A DNA stretch of 64,000 nt from Rutidosis leptorrhynchoides (GCF_046630445.1 NC_092337.1:369883501-369947500), one strand, 5' to 3'; numbered from the stretch's first letter, positions 38,221 to 53,653 are shown. Made by a program: numbers and translations. The notes: generated by a model from the sequence alone, not told the origin.

Positions 38221-39075
38221 CCAGGCTGTTATAGAGAACCAGGATTGCATTTTTATGTGTGCCTTACTTGCTAGCTAGGGTGCCTTAGCAATCTAGGAAA
38301 CTATAACCTTTCCTGCCTTAGACTTAAAGCACTTAGGATTGCCTTATAATCTTAACAATCATGCTTTACCAAACTTGACTTAAAGATTCTAATCAAAGTC
38401 TCTTTCCTAATGTAGGACTACAACTTTCCTTGACCATAGTGCCTTTAATTGTTGCCTTTAACTGTTAAATGCTACACTATACTTTAGAAACTTTACTTAT
38501 CTTAGAATGCCGAGCTAATCTAAGAACTCTGCTCACTTTCCTGAGTACTATCCAATTACACCACCACATCTAAATGCGACACAATGATTTCAGAAATTCT
38601 TGACATTCATAAGTCATCTATCATGGTTATGTGTATTACATATGTATTACATGAAATATTATCCATGATTTTGAAACTCTTATAATTGTTACTACTCACA
38701 ATCAAACGTATATAACTCCCTATTATATCACGTACCTATATGCCTTATGCCTTCATGCATCGGTTTGCGAATCGAAAAATGTCATTGGGCTATCACAGTA
38801 TACGAATTGAAAGTCTTTAATCAAAAGATTATTAGATTACATACTTATCACTTTATGATCTCGACACATCATACTGCCATTATTAAAGTATAGACACATC
38901 ATATCTTATTATATCTTATCGTATCTATCCCAATAGATTTTGTCTAACACTTTTCCTAAATTCCCACCGTAAATTACGGAAATCTTTTTGCTATATACAC
39001 GTATTCGAGGAGACGAATATATCATCCAGTATTCAACACTAATCTCATATCAAAACCCTATTCCAAACACATAAT
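38221..39075 (+). other. C leader, non-coding
   Basis: Leader between PBS and the conserved ORF. I see no ORF or strong motif apart from GAGAACCAGGATTGCAT, shared with the leader start of E. Confidence 0.6.
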
Positions 39076-39477
39076 ATGGATTCCTCGAACTCTTCGAGCT
39101 CCAATGGCAGCGTAACCGGAATGAACGAACCAATCAGCCATCATCTATTTTGGATGAATTGGGGATGGGTTCGTAGCAAACTTAATCAATGGAGACAAGA
39201 AGAAGGTGATCCCTTCCACCAACCGAATTCACCTCTTGGTGAAGAACCTGAAGCACTTACTGGCGAACCCGTTCGGAACACTATTTTCACCCTCATTTCC
39301 AGGATATCCAGTCACGAATATATAATATCTAAAATTTTAGATCTTATTCATCCACTTGTCCGAACCGCCAATCATCCCGGAATAATAGAAGAAGTCAACG
39401 AGCTTCGCGCTCGAGTAGTGGCTCTGGAGAATATGGTGCGAAACCTACAAACACCAGCAGCAGCACCCGCAGCATAA
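39076..39477 (+). CDS. Conserved accessory ORF of LARD C (133 codons)
   Basis: Unrecognised protein. The N-terminus is Ser-rich (MDSSNSSSSNGS), then come an aromatic block FWMNWGWVRSKLNQWRQEEG, a LTGEPVRNTIFTLISRISS helix-like part, GIIEEVNELRARVVALENMV with coiled-coil character, and an Ala/Pro tail AAAPAA. The ORF in D (52649-53224, minus) has the same order of blocks and stops at the same GCAGCATAAC, which marks both as homologous complete frames; the C copy lacks about 50 residues in the middle. It lies where gag would follow the PBS. It might be a gag-derived or captured gene; no known domain is evident to me. The Trp-rich block plus coiled coil would suit a nucleic-acid or multimerising protein, which is speculative. 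Confidence 0.6.
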   Translation: MDSSNSSSSNGSVTGMNEPISHHLFWMNWGWVRSKLNQWRQEEGDPFHQPNSPLGEEPEALTGEPVRNTIFTLISRISSHEYIISKILDLIHPLVRTANHPGIIEEVNELRARVVALENMVRNLQTPAAAPAA

Positions 39478-42190
39478 CCAGTACCACCAGTACCATCGGC
39501 ATCACCACCAACATCACCAGCTTCACCAACGACAACATCCGCATTCCACGCCTCAACATCACACTCAGTACCTCAAACATCAACATCATACACCCCATAG
39601 ATACCAAGGAATATTAGTAATAATGAGTTAAGATGTATTGACACATTCTTCCTGAAGAATTACATATGTATACTTTATATATATGGATTGGAACAATAAT
39701 AAATCTTTTCGTACTAAGCTATTACGTGTGAATCTTAACTAGTATGTACTACATGGTTAATTCATATCATAATATGCTATGATGTACATCTTTTGTTAAT
39801 AACTTAACAATCGTTAATCATTGCTTCAACACAATAAACTCCATTTCGTAATAAACCAAGTGTATTACTCAAATACATGATTGATTGTATACTTTAATTT
39901 TCGATGTACTCGAAACTTTCTAGAAAACATCATTAGTGCCTTATGAATTTCACAAGAATTCCACGAGCACCAACATCATATACCGAAGTATATCAATAAT
40001 AATGAATGATGAAGTATTGATTCATAACTTCATTAGCGAAATATTTCATTACAATTATGAAATCTCAAAGGTTTTGGAGATTATTTATTCTCGTTTCAAC
40101 AGCAAATCAAATGAGTTTAATATTATATTAACTCATTAAAACCATGATTACATCTGAAGAATACATATATGAACGTATATCTTCTCTTTTGTACAAACTG
40201 ATAATTGTGAAAAATATTTTAACGGGTAGGTAAAACCCGAGAGATATTCATATCTCATATAAATATGTTACATCGTACATTCTTCCATTCTGATTCAGCA
40301 GTTGTTAACTATACTACTTACATTCATATGATATATGTATATGTTCACCAAAGAACAACCATTTTCATACAAATTCAGTTACATATTCTGATTTTGACAT
40401 ATCGCAACTTAAGTAAAGCTTTAGCAAGTGTTATCTTCCTAAAGATCAATACATTCATGAATTATATTCATTCGTATTCTATGATGAATTATCACATCAA
40501 ACCACCGAACTTACCATTCCTTACTTTTGAAAATCACAACATTTCTTCGTCAACCGTTAGATCCATTGATGGACGCATCTTACGCTTAAACACTTCAAAT
40601 TCAAAATTCTTGAAAACATCTTTTGAATCTTGACGATCGCAATCAGCGTTTAATCATCTAAAAATGAAATTTCTTGAAACCATCTCGGATTGATAACCGA
40701 TGATTCAAATATGGCTGCATTAAATGCAGAGGAAACAGAAAAATTGTAGATGGTCTTAAGGGCCAACAGTTTGATAATAAAGAATGGTACGTTGGAAAAG
40801 CTCAAAAGAAAATTTTGAACTGAAAAACGGATTGAGCTAACCATGGAGGAGACCAAGGACAAACACAAGGGCCAAACCCTATATTCAAAGAATCCAGGAA
40901 ATTCTGGATCCGGTGAAATCTTTAGAGAATATCTTGCTCCGAAGTCATGTTAAAAGCTTGCGGAAAATTTTTCTTCATCAACTTTCAAACTTAGAAATTC
41001 CAAAATATCATCATAAATATCCTCTATATTTCGGAAGATATCTTCATAACGATTCATGTCCGCAATTAAGTATCTCTTTGCGATATCTTTATAAAGGAAA
41101 CTGTTTTAGTTTCTATATTCTGTAAAATTCGAGTTTAAATTATAAATGCTTTGAAGAAGTGTTGGGAATTGAAGCATGAGTTAGTATAATATAATGACGT
41201 CAGGTCAACGTGATTATATTACAGTAAGTCATGCTAAGTTTTTAATGGAAGATGATGATTCATAGATTTTATAATCATCATTTGCCATGTTACACGACTC
41301 TTACATTCTATTTAACCTCTAAACATATCAAGAAAATATTTCTCTTGATGATTCGGTCTTTTCCGGATATTCTGGTAATATGACAAATCAAATCGTGCTA
41401 TTACCTTTCCTTTCTACTTTATATATTATGATCATTTTAAACTTCATACCTATGAATTCTGGACCATTACTCGCTTGACTTGAAGTCGAGAAGAAGAAAC
41501 AAAAGCATAAAGCTCCGACATATAAGAGAAAATATAAAGCCCGATAACGACTCCGAAATTACAAACCGTGTATATCAAATGCGTATAGCAATATAAAGAC
41601 ACGGGATAATTAAAAACACTATAACCCCAAGAGCATAGTAGAAGTAAACAGATTCCTCTGGCGGTAAAAGAAAAAGAAGAATGACTGCATATATGGTCAA
41701 TATAATAACCAGGATCAGAACTGGATTAATTATTTTCTTAACCTTTTGAAAGTTTGAATTGAGGAAGAAAGTATAGAAGTGGTGAAGATAATGAAACGGA
41801 AGAAGCTAATTTATAGCAAAATTCCAAACACAACAATCGAGACAATCCACCGCATTTAATCAAAGAAAATCTCAAATTCCTTAATTACCGGAGAATCAAA
41901 TCTTATAGATTACGAAGATTTCCTTTAATTCCTTGAATTCCGGAAATCAATCGTGACTACGTCAAAAGTTAAGGCGAACATTTAATTTTCTCATTTCACT
42001 CTTTTATGATTGCTTCGTTTATACTCTTCCTATAAACGAATCGATTTATCCATATTATCCAATAGTGATAAAACTTTATTTTTCAACTTATATTCATCAT
42101 TAAAATATTCTTGTTGTAAACATTGAAGACCTCTATCAAATTTCATGACTGTGATTTTCACGAACTCCTCTCTGTTTGTCTGCCCTAATA
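39478..42190 (+). other. C interior without intact genes
   Basis: Immediately after the ORF stop a Pro/Thr/Ser-rich frame continues to about 39600. At 40690-40960 a decayed reading frame (fragments TMEETKDKHKGQTLYSKNPG and SGSGEIFREYLAP) matches D at 50880-51100 in the same relative place. The remainder is AT-rich with only short random ORFs. Confidence 0.6.
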
Positions 42191-42515
42191 TTGTGGCATA
42201 AAATGCTCAAGGTTTTAAATGAGCTCAATACTATTCATAACACATTTAATGTATCCAATTTACTGAAATGACTTGTATAACATCATCATTTTGAATGATC
42301 TTCGCATTAATGATAAAATGCACTTCGGTGAAGAACCTATAGAAATCATGGAAGTAGAGGTCAAACAAACGCGTAAAAGCAACATACCTATCATTAAAGT
42401 CTGTTGGAATTCGCGTAGAGGCCCCGAATATACCTGGGAACGCAAAGACCATATGAAACGGAAATATCCCCATCTCTTCTCAACTGCTGATGCATCCGAG
42501 AAGTCTACCTAAAAC
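42190..42515 (+). pseudogene. C integrase C-terminus and chromodomain remnant
   Basis: LNTIHNTFNVSNLLK near 42220 resembles the [15 protein letters not shown] of B, and EEPIEIMEVEVKQTRKSNIPI ... RRGPEYTWERKDHMKRKYPHLF resembles the chromodomain end of A and B. An open stretch of 79 codons ends at 42510-42512 just before the polypurine tract. It shows that C descends from a Tekay-like chromovirus that lost the rest of gag-pol. Confidence 0.88.
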
Positions 42516-42535
42516 TTCGGGACGAAGTTTTTATT

Positions 42536-42548
42536 AACGGGGAGGTAC
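42536..42548 (+). promoter_or_regulatory. C polypurine tract
   Basis: AACGGGGAGGTAC next to the 3' LTR start. Confidence 0.85.
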
Positions 42549-44876
<2,328 letters not shown>

Positions 44877-44881
44877 TATAT
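44877..44881 (+). repeat. Target site duplication of C, right copy
   Basis: TATAT, matching 35951-35955. B coding sequence resumes directly after it. Confidence 0.9.
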
Positions 44882-45452
44882 GGAGCACGAGCTATTGGTG
44901 CGGCTTCTGGTACAAGATCTATTTGAAATTCAACGGATCGGTGTGGAGGTAGTCCCGGTAATTCGTCCGAAAACACCTCAGGAAATTCTCTTGCAACAGG
45001 AACGTCATCGATTTTCTTTTCTTCTTTTTCAACCTTCTCGACGTGTGCTAGTATGGCATAGCAACCTTTCTTATTAGTTTGCGTTCCTTCAAACTACTAA
45101 TAAGATTTAATTTGGCATTACCCTTTTCTCCGTACACCATTAAGGGTAACCCGTTTTCTCTTGGAATGCGAATCGCCTTCTCATGACAAACAACTTCGGC
45201 TTTCACCTTGGACATCCAGTCCATTCCAATAATTACGTCGAAGCTTCCCAATTCCACCAGTATTAAATCAATTGCAAATGTTTCGCTAATTAAACTAATT
45301 TTTCGATTTCGGTAAATTTTATTAACCTTAATTAGTTTACCGTTTGCTACTTCAACTATACACTTTTTATCCAAAGGCGTTAACGGGCAATTTAATTTGG
45401 CACAAAATTCTCTACTCATATAACTTCTATCTGTACCCGAATCAAATAAAAC
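44882..45452 (-). pseudogene. B aspartic protease
   Basis: Read leftwards from the TAA at 45453-45455: LFDSGTDRSYMSREFCAKLNC with the D-S-G active site, VANGKLIKVNKIYRNRKI, LVELGSFDVIIGMDWM, and LPLMVYGEKGNAKLNLISSL. At about 45060 a one-base change shifts the frame (KVAMPY instead of the KGCYAVLAH seen in E), and the linker to RT runs to the C insertion. The stop before the active site falls where E has SAYVLFDSG. Confidence 0.9.
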
Positions 45453-46452
45453 TTAAGCAGGTGTATTGTTGATAAGAAACGTACCCGTAACAAGCTCCGG
45501 GTCTTCCTGTGCTTTCTCCCCATTAATGTTGAAGGCTCTCCCACGGCCTTGCCTATTTCCATTCCGGCACTGGTTTATGGTATGACCCGGTTTTCCACAT
45601 CCATAGCAAACAACGCCGTTATTATTTGTTCTGGCATTATTTACTCCTTTGTTTATATTTGGTCCGTAGACTTCACACTTTGCCGCAATATGGCCATTCC
45701 TATTGCACTTGGTACATAACTCTCTACAAAACCATTCTGGATGAAACGTATCACACCTTGGGCATATAGTTCTTTGCCTTTTGTTATCGTTGTTGTTGTT
45801 GTTATTGTTGTTGTTGTTGTTGTTAGGGTTATTGTTGTTGAGACGTTTGTTGTTGTTATTGTTGTGATTGGGATTATTATTGTTGTTATTATTATTGGGA
45901 TAGTTGTTGCAGTTATTGTTGCGGTTGTTGTTGCGTTTATTGTTGTTGTTGAGGTGGTTGCGATTGTTGTTGAAATTGTTGTTTTGATTATTGTTGTTGT
46001 ACTGGTGACTCTGATCACCGCTTTCCTCCCACTTTCTTTTTCCCTGTTTCATTATGGCCTCCTCGGCCGCTTCTTTCTTTATCCTTCCTGTAATTTGGCC
46101 TATCAATTTGTGGGCTATACGGCTCGCTTTCTGCATTGTTGCAGGGTCGTTAGCACCTACATGCTCTTGGATTCGTTTCGGCAACCCTTTTATGAATGCT
46201 TCAATTTTTGCTTCTTTGTCCTCAAATGATCCAGGACACATTAAAGCCAGTTCATTGAAACGTCGCTCGTAGGTAGTGACGTCTGACCCTTGGGTTGTCA
46301 GTGCTTTAAGCTCTGCCTTGAGCTTGTTGATTTCGTTTCTGGGACGGTACTCTTCCTTCATCATGTGTTTGAAAGCGGACCATAGAAGTGCGTAGGTGGT
46401 ATTCTGTCCTACGTAATCCATGTAGGTATTCCACCATGTCAAAGCAGTTTCA
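45453..46452 (-). pseudogene. B gag (N-terminus cut by D)
   Basis: Open from the D junction: LTWWNTYMDYVGQNTTYALLW, the retrotransposon gag core up to LPKRIQEHVGANDP, a long Asn-rich stretch (about 45780-46020), then CTKCNRNGHIAAKC and the CCHC knuckle CYGCGKPGHTINQC. It ends at 45453-45455. The N-terminal third lies beyond the insertion of D. The opposite-strand frames with poly-Val and poly-Ile across the Asn-rich part are shadows. Confidence 0.9.
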
Positions 46453-49400
46453 TGACCCGTCCTAATCCATCTGAACGAAGTCCATATCGATTATAAATGA
46501 TTCACAATAGTTGATTACATCGCGAGGTACTTGACCTCTATATGATACATTTTACAAACATTGCATTCGTTTTTAAAAGACAAACTTTCATTACATCGAA
46601 AGTTGACAGGCATGCATCCTATTTCATAAAATATCAAACTATCAACGACTTAATAATAATTTTGATAAACTCAATGACTCGAATGCAACGTCTTTTGAAA
46701 TATGTCATGAATGACTTCAAGTAATATCTCTAAAATGAGCAAATGCACAGCGGAAGATTTCTTTCGTACCTGAGAATAAACATGCTTTCAAGTGTCAACC
46801 AAAAGGTTGGTGAGTTCATTAGTTTATCATAAATAATCATTTCATAATTTTAATAGACCACAAGATTTCATATTTCCATTTCTCATAAACATACGTCCCA
46901 TACATAGAGACAAAAATATCATTCATATGGATTGAACACCTGGTAACCGACGTTAACTTAATGCATAGAATATCCCCAAAACAGAACCTCTCATCTCTAT
47001 AATAATCTGGAAGTACTAAAGCATTCGTACCTCGAATGGGACTTGTCAAGGTCCATAGATCTATCTTTAGGATTCGCGTCAATCAGGGGCCATTTCCCTA
47101 AATTCTTAGGTTACCAGACTTGAAGGGCGATATTCGGTTTAATAATCCAACCATAGAATGTAATTTTAAGTACTTGTGTCTATTTCGTAAAACATTTATA
47201 AAACAACGCATGTATTCTCAGCCCAAAAATATATAATGCAAAAGCAATTTAAAAAGGGAGCAAATGAAACTCACATTACTGTATTTTATAGTAAAAATAC
47301 ATATGACGAAACTGAACAAGTGTAGGGTTGGCCTTGGATTCACGAACCTTTAAAGCTTTCCTAAAAGTAAAATACCTCAGACAGGACTCGAACCCGCGAC
47401 CTCTCGTTAACACAAACACCCATCAACCATTGAACTGTTCTGTATTTCCCGATTTAATTAGCTAGTTAATTTTTTTTAACTCGTCGTTCATCATCAATTT
47501 CTCGCTGTAACCATTTATCATTATTATTTGATATCACGTTCCATGTTCATCATGTTTACAGTCCAAAGAAAGTGGGTCTCGGCCCAATTTAGCATTTAAC
47601 AAATAGCCCATCAATAGCCCACTCCAATAATTATACTCCGTAACATACAACCTACCATCTTCTTTTTTTTATTTTTTATTTTTTATTTTTTATTACGGCC
47701 CAGGTTTAACAAATCATTCCAATACCTTATAAAGGGTTTCGGTTCCTTTTGTATTTAATATCATAAATCACGGTATGTAGCAGCCATAAACGACTCGTCC
47801 TGTCTTCATCATCAGAAAAGTTTCATCACTAACATATCATCTCATCATCACTCGTTTTCTAATCATAATCATAAACCTAACCTCGACCCACTCATAAAAG
47901 GTAAACGGCCCTACTTATGTTTTCGTTAAAAAAAAATTACAATCTGTGTATATATATATATTACGAAGCAGTGAGTTTTAATATAGTGTCAATTTGGATA
48001 GTGGGCCATGAATCAAGTGATCATTATAAGTGCATCATTATTCATCATTATCATGCGTTTAATATTCATATATACCTCATCTTCTTCTTTACAACTCATC
48101 GTAATATATTCAAGAATCATATCATCGAATTTCATTGTTTAGTATCTTCTTCATCGCCATTTATCTTTGGTAGTAGAAGCAAGGGAACAGCAGTATCAGA
48201 AAATGCTTCTTGATCGAGACAGAAGTGAGAAAAATAGAATTAAATGATGGTGCTACGGTGGTGTCTCAACGGAAAACAGAAAAAAATGTAGCAGCGACAG
48301 TAGTTGTGAAAGGTAATGGTTTATGGTTGTTGCAGGTGTTTAATGGTTAAATGGGTCTTAAACAGAAAAATATAAGTTGACGCATGAATGGTGGTGATTG
48401 CCAAAGGTGGTTATGGGTTTTATGTATAACAACGATGGTGATGGTGTTTTCATGGTTGATGTTGTGAGGACCGGACACAAACATAAATAGTTACAGGTTA
48501 ATGGTTATCGTTGGTAATTAAGTAGGTTTTGAGTGTTTGGACGAACCGGAAATGAACGGTAACAGCAACAGGTAAAGCTCGAACAACTTATTGTTCGGTT
48601 TTGAAGTCTGACTGAGACAGTAACAGAATATCAAATGGGTTTTAGATCTCGTTGTGTAGCAGCAATAATTCAGAAATAGTAATAATATAGAAGGAGGTAG
48701 GAGAAGTGCAGCAAGCAGTAAATATATGTAGGAGATGGTAGTTCTTTGGTTATGAATAGAAGAGTTAGAAGGAAGAGAGAGAGATGGATGAAGGTTGTGG
48801 TTCGTGAGCTATGGCAGTAAAAGGAGACGGTTAATTGCAATAGTAGCCTTGTGATGGCAACGTGGTTTGAAGGTGAAGGTAATCGATGGGGGTTAGGGTG
48901 ATGTTGGATGGCGGTCTAAGGTGATTTACCGGAGGATGGTGTCGGGTGGGTGATCAATATGGTGGATTGAGTTCATGGTATATGTGTGAGATTATTTGTA
49001 TATTCATATGCTATGTTATTATATATAGAGAATGGATGGATAGAAGGAAGAAATCAAAGTAGAAAACAGTAATACATAATAATATAAAACGATCCGTGAA
49101 TCTCATATATTTGCTTTGGTGGTGATAGACAAAGACAGAGATATTTCCATTCAATTACTATAGCACACAGTAATCTAAATTATAATTATAAAATAATAAT
49201 TAACAAACTCACATGTATCACATAGGTGCACAAACATAACAGTTAGCAGCCGGGTGATATTCCTACCGACAATTCAATAGTGGTATTATGTCGTGTCCAT
49301 TGCTAAACAGTTAATACATAAAAGTGTTCCTAAAAATTCCAAAATTTTAAATTAAGTCCATTTATTTATTTTTAATATACTTTATTTATATATAGAGATA

Positions 49401-49688
49401 TATTTTAAATAAAAATTATTATAATAACCTATTTTTATTTTATTAATTTTTAATAACAACAACATATAATACTTCAAATTATATTTCGAATTATTATTTA
49501 TATATACATACACACATATCTATTTACAACTATTTGTTCGTGAATCGTTGAGAGCAGTCGAAGGTCAATTGAATATATGAATATTGTTTCAAAAATTTCC
49601 TACACTCAACATTACATACTTTGCTTATCGTATCGAAATCATATAAAGATTAAGTTTAAATTTAGTCGGAAATTCCCGGGTCGTCACA
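46453..49688 (-). repeat. D 3' LTR (3236 bp)
   Basis: On the minus strand it starts TGTGACGACCCGGG at 49688 and ends GACGGGTCA at 46453. It matches 53661-56860 closely, and the solo LTR K more distantly. The left flank is B gag. Confidence 0.94.
47370..47450 (-). other. tRNA-like segment in the D 3' LTR
   Basis: On the minus strand ACGAGAGGTCGCGGGTTCGA with the B-box-like GGTTCGAGTCC, preceded by GTTCAATGGTTGATGGGT. The second copy is at 54580-54660 in the 5' LTR, and a related one in K at 21941. Confidence 0.5.
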
Positions 49689-49701
49689 GTACCTACCCGT
49701 T
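49689..49701 (-). promoter_or_regulatory. D polypurine tract
   Basis: Reverse complement AACGGGTAGGTAC, the same as in A, directly next to the LTR start. Confidence 0.85.
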
Positions 49702-52648
49702 AAAGAAATTTCGTCCCAAAATTTGAGTGAGGTGGTCATGGCTAACAATAAAAATGTTTTCATGACGAATATGAGTTGATACATAGAGTTTTATCATCAT
49801 TAAGTAATATGGACAAAACAATTTGATTATTCGAAGAGCACGAAGAATAAATAAAGTTTCGTCTTAACTTTTGACGTTGTCTTGGTTGAATTCCGGAATT
49901 CGAGGTATTTAAAGAAAATCTTCGAAATCTAAAAGATCTGATTCTTCGTTGAATAAGATAATTAAGATCTCTTAAATTAAATGCGGATATCTGCCTCGAT
50001 TGCTATGTCGGATACTCTTATTATAAATTTATCTCTACCATTCCATTATTTTCAACACTTCTATATTTTCTTTCCTTGATTTACATTTCTAAGGATTGTG
50101 AAAATGCTTAATCCAGTTCTGATCATTGTTCTTATTCTGACTATCGCAACATTCATTCTCCTTTTTCAACTCCCACTGGAGGAATTTGTTTTCTTCTACT
50201 TCGCTCTTGGGGTAATAGTGTTTTTAATTCTCCCGTGTCTTTATGTTGAAATAAACATTGACATACACGGTTTGTAATTCCTGTGTTGTTATCGGGATTT
50301 GTATACTCCTTTATATTTCGGGGCTCCATGCTTTTGTTTTTCACTTCCCGACTTTAAGTCAAGCGAATAATGGTCCATCATTCATAGGTATGGATTTTTG
50401 ACTGAACATACTTAAGGTTCTAAGTGAGATTGTGATAGCACGATCTTGATTGATTAAATTACCAGAATCACTGAGAATGGAACTATCAAGAATATAATTT
50501 CTTGATACGTTCAGAGATTAAACAGAATGAAAGAGTTGTGTAACATGGTACATGATGACGTTATGCTCTGTGAATCATCACGTTCCATTAGAAACTCAGC
50601 ATGACTTACTGTAATATAATCATGTTGATCAAGTGTCATTATATTATACTAACTCATGCATCAGTTCCCAACACTTCTTCAGAATTCATTCATAGTTTAT
50701 ACTTAGCTTTTACAGAAATTTCCAATATAATATATTACAGATAGCACGAAGAGGTATATAATTTCGAACGATAATATTTATGAAAATATCCTCAGAAATA
50801 TCGAAGATATTTATGATGATATTTTGGAATTGCTAAGTTCGATGGTTGATGAAGAAAGATTTTCCGCAAGATTTTAACGTGACCTCGGAGCAAGATATTC
50901 TCTAAACATTTCATCGGATCCAGAATTACCTGGATCTTTTGAATATAGGGTTTGGTCCTTGTATTTGTCATTGGTCTCCTTCATGGGTAGCTCAATCTGT
51001 TTTTCAATACCAAATTTTCTATTGAGCGTTCCTAACACTCCTTTCTTTATCATCAAACTTTTGGCCGTTTAGACCATCTACCATTTTTCTGTTTCCTCTG
51101 CATTTAATGCTACGATATATGAATCATCGGTTATCAATCCGAGGTGGTTTCAGTAGAATTATGTTTTTAAATGATTAAACGCTGATGGTAATATGGTGGA
51201 ATATAAAAGGTTCCCCGGTAACAATAAAAGAGAAACACTTATATATCAAGGTTATAATAAGGTTGTTTTCGAATGAAAGTTGAAATTAACTTGCTGAAGT
51301 TGTGACAAAATTTGCTACTTTGAAAGGAATTACCAAGTTATTTTGGGTAATAATAACACTAAAGGAATTAGCACAACTACGTGTTAAACGTTTACTCAGT
51401 TTCCGAGAGTTTTTTTTTTCCAGATGCATAACTAAATGCATCAATCTCTTCTTACGTAGATGAAGTGCGGTTGATTCATCCTCCCGATTGAGGTGTTTTC
51501 GAGAATTACGAAAGGTTTGAACGCAGATTGTAATCGTCAAGATACAAATGAGGTTTAAGATGAAATCAAGTGGCAAACTTGAAGAATTATTTAGTTTCAT
51601 ATGTTATAATCAGTATTTTAATTCATTTTAACTGTCCAATATCATTCGTCCACAGTCGATAGTCCACAGTTAACAGTCCAGTAACTCATATATAGTTTAA
51701 TATATTATATTCGAATTAATTAATACGTGTCGTGACCCGTATACGTCTCAGACTCGATCACAACTCAAACTATATATATTATTGTAGAATCAACCTCAAC
51801 CCTGTATAGCTAACTCCAGCATTACTGCATATAGAGTGTCTATGGTTATTCCAAATAATATATATAGATGCGTCGATATGATATGTCAAAACTTTGTATA
51901 CGTGTTCCGATATTTAAAGTGCGTAAAATAAATACAGAATTTAAATGACGATAAATAAAATTACGAGAATTAAAATTGTGATAATTAAAATGCGATAAAT
52001 AAATTGCGATAAATAAATTGTGATAAATAAAATGTAATCAGTTAGCTAGGAACAATTAGCTAGGAACAGTTAGCGTGAATTCTTAACAAAATTTCTCATA
52101 ATTAATTTGTTTGTTTCTAACAAATTTTATTTTGTCCAATGTTTTCTTCATTATGCCACTTCTTGGATTCTGATAGGTCAAAATTCAAATATGAAATTGA
52201 ATGAAAATAATTATTCTGCGGTGAACGGATACGTATATCGGTGGTTGTAAGTAGGATAGTAAATGACTGTTGAATCAGATTCGAAGAATGTACAATGTAA
52301 TTTATTAATGTGAAATCTAAATATTCCTCGAGTATTACCTACCCGTTAAAATATTTTCACCATTAACAGTTTGTACAAAAGAATTTTTAATTACAATCTT
52401 TATGAAAATATATATACATATATATTTTCTTCAGATATAATCATGGATTTAATGAGTTAATGTGATATTAAACTCATCTGGTTTACCGTTAGATCTAGAA
52501 TACATAATCTCTAAAACATTTAGAGATTACTTAATCGCCATGAAGAACGAAGATAGTTTATGTAGAACGATTCGTAGAATGATGATTATGCTTGAGGTAT
52601 AGATTGCAAGGTTGAGACGTGTGATGATGTTGTTGTCGTTGGTACTAG
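49702..52648 (-). other. D interior without intact genes
   Basis: Mostly non-coding. On the minus strand 51100-50870 holds a decayed frame (IELPMKETNDKYKDQTLYSK and SGSDEMFREYLAPRSR) homologous to C. Further left are segments similar to C around 41460-41650. No chromodomain remnant is visible before the PPT, unlike C. Confidence 0.6.
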
Positions 52649-53224
52649 TTATGCTGCTGGTGCTGCTGATGGTGATACTGTTGCTGTCGGTGATACAAGT
52701 GTTGTTGGTGCTGAGGTTGGTGATGATGTCGGTGTAGTAAGTATAGCTTGTAGATCACGCACCATTCTTGTCAGGGTTTCTATTCTACCCTCTATCATTT
52801 CTATCCATCCACTAATCTGATTCGATAGATCTTGATTATCAATTCGAAGTTCCCTAACTTCTTCTAATATTCCCCTTCGATTGGTATTCGAAAGTAGAGG
52901 TTGAATATTTTCTGAGATTGCAGTAACGCGACCTTCGAGGTGGAAAACTTTAGCAAGAAGGGTGAATACAGTGTTGAGCATAGGTTCACCGGTGAGTACA
53001 TCGTTTTCTCCGATGTTAGGAGGTAAGTTTGGTTCACGGTAGGGCTCGCCTTCTTCATTTCTCCATCGAGTGAGTAAGTCTCGGACCCACCCCCATCTCC
53101 TCCAGAAAGAGAAATAACTAAATAGTTGAGGCACTTCTGGTTCGTTGACTTCAGAGTCTGCTTCAATATACATCTCGAAATTGCTTCCGGAACTAATGGA
53201 ATCCAAGCTAGGTGTAGGATCCAT
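52649..53224 (-). CDS. Conserved accessory ORF of LARD D (191 codons)
   Basis: Complete ORF, ATG at 53224, about 430 bases after the PBS. An acidic N-terminus (MYIEADSEVNEPEVPQLF) precedes FSFWRRWGWVRDLLTRWRNE, then DVLTGEPMLNTVFTLLAKVF, RGILEEVRELRIDNQDLSNQ and a predicted coiled coil up to RMVRDLQAIL. The tail is Thr/Ser/Pro/Ala-rich and ends SAAPAA. It is homologous to the ORF of C, with the same stop. No catalytic or membrane motif is seen. Survival of an open frame in two LARDs suggests recent common ancestry or a retained role. I do not recognise the family. Confidence 0.65.
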   Translation of the reverse strand: MDPTPSLDSISSGSNFEMYIEADSEVNEPEVPQLFSYFSFWRRWGWVRDLLTRWRNEEGEPYREPNLPPNIGENDVLTGEPMLNTVFTLLAKVFHLEGRVTAISENIQPLLSNTNRRGILEEVRELRIDNQDLSNQISGWIEMIEGRIETLTRMVRDLQAILTTPTSSPTSAPTTLVSPTATVSPSAAPAA

Positions 53225-53570
53225 CTCTCACGATCAGTTAAAGGGTTTTGATGTGAAATGATTTTTGAATATCGAATGATATTCTAATTATATATAGAAT
53301 ATCTATACATACTTCCAAAGATCCCGTGAATTACAGAGAAAATTAAGGAAACGTGTCAGATAAAGTCTATAGTGACAGATACGCTAAGATATGGATTAGT
53401 AAATATGCTAAGATATGAATTTTTGTCTGTACACTATTCATGCAATCCAGGCAGTAAGATATGTCTAGATTAAGAATGATAAGCAAGTGATTCCCTAAGA
53501 ATGATAAGCAGGTAATTTTCGACACGAAATGATAAGCAAAACTTTTGTCATGCAGACACGGTCGAAGTCC

Positions 53571-53618
53571 AGACTCACTAATGCATCTAAATAGCTATCA
53601 GTTAGACACACTAATGCA
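53571..53618 (-). repeat. Direct repeat in the D leader
   Basis: On the minus strand TGCATTAGTGTGTCT (53618-53604) and TGCATTAGTGAGTCT (53585-53571). The same pair is in the E leader at 60153-60167 and 60185-60199. Confidence 0.8.
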
Positions 53619-53640
53619 AGACCTGGTTTGCTAAGACCAC

Positions 53641-53653
53641 CGCTCTAATACCA
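53641..53653 (-). promoter_or_regulatory. D primer binding site (initiator tRNA-Met type)
   Basis: Reverse complement TGGTATTAGAGCG; one base (T for C) differs from TGGTATCAGAGCG in E. Confidence 0.85.

Noticed and set aside
45741..46229. 162-codon plus-strand ORF rich in Val and Ile resembling a membrane protein
   Set aside because: It is the antisense of the Asn-rich part of B gag; the same shadow appears opposite the Asn-rich part of E gag (62744-62971).
46448..46452. TTTCA as a verified target duplication of D
   Set aside because: The other end of D is beyond E and outside the window; TTCA before the inner LTR edge at 53657-53660 is leader sequence and similar by chance.
47917..48213. 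98-codon ORF in the D 3' LTR
   Set aside because: It lies in the LTR on the antisense strand of the element and is recognisable in the other LTR only because the LTRs are near identical. No domain seen.
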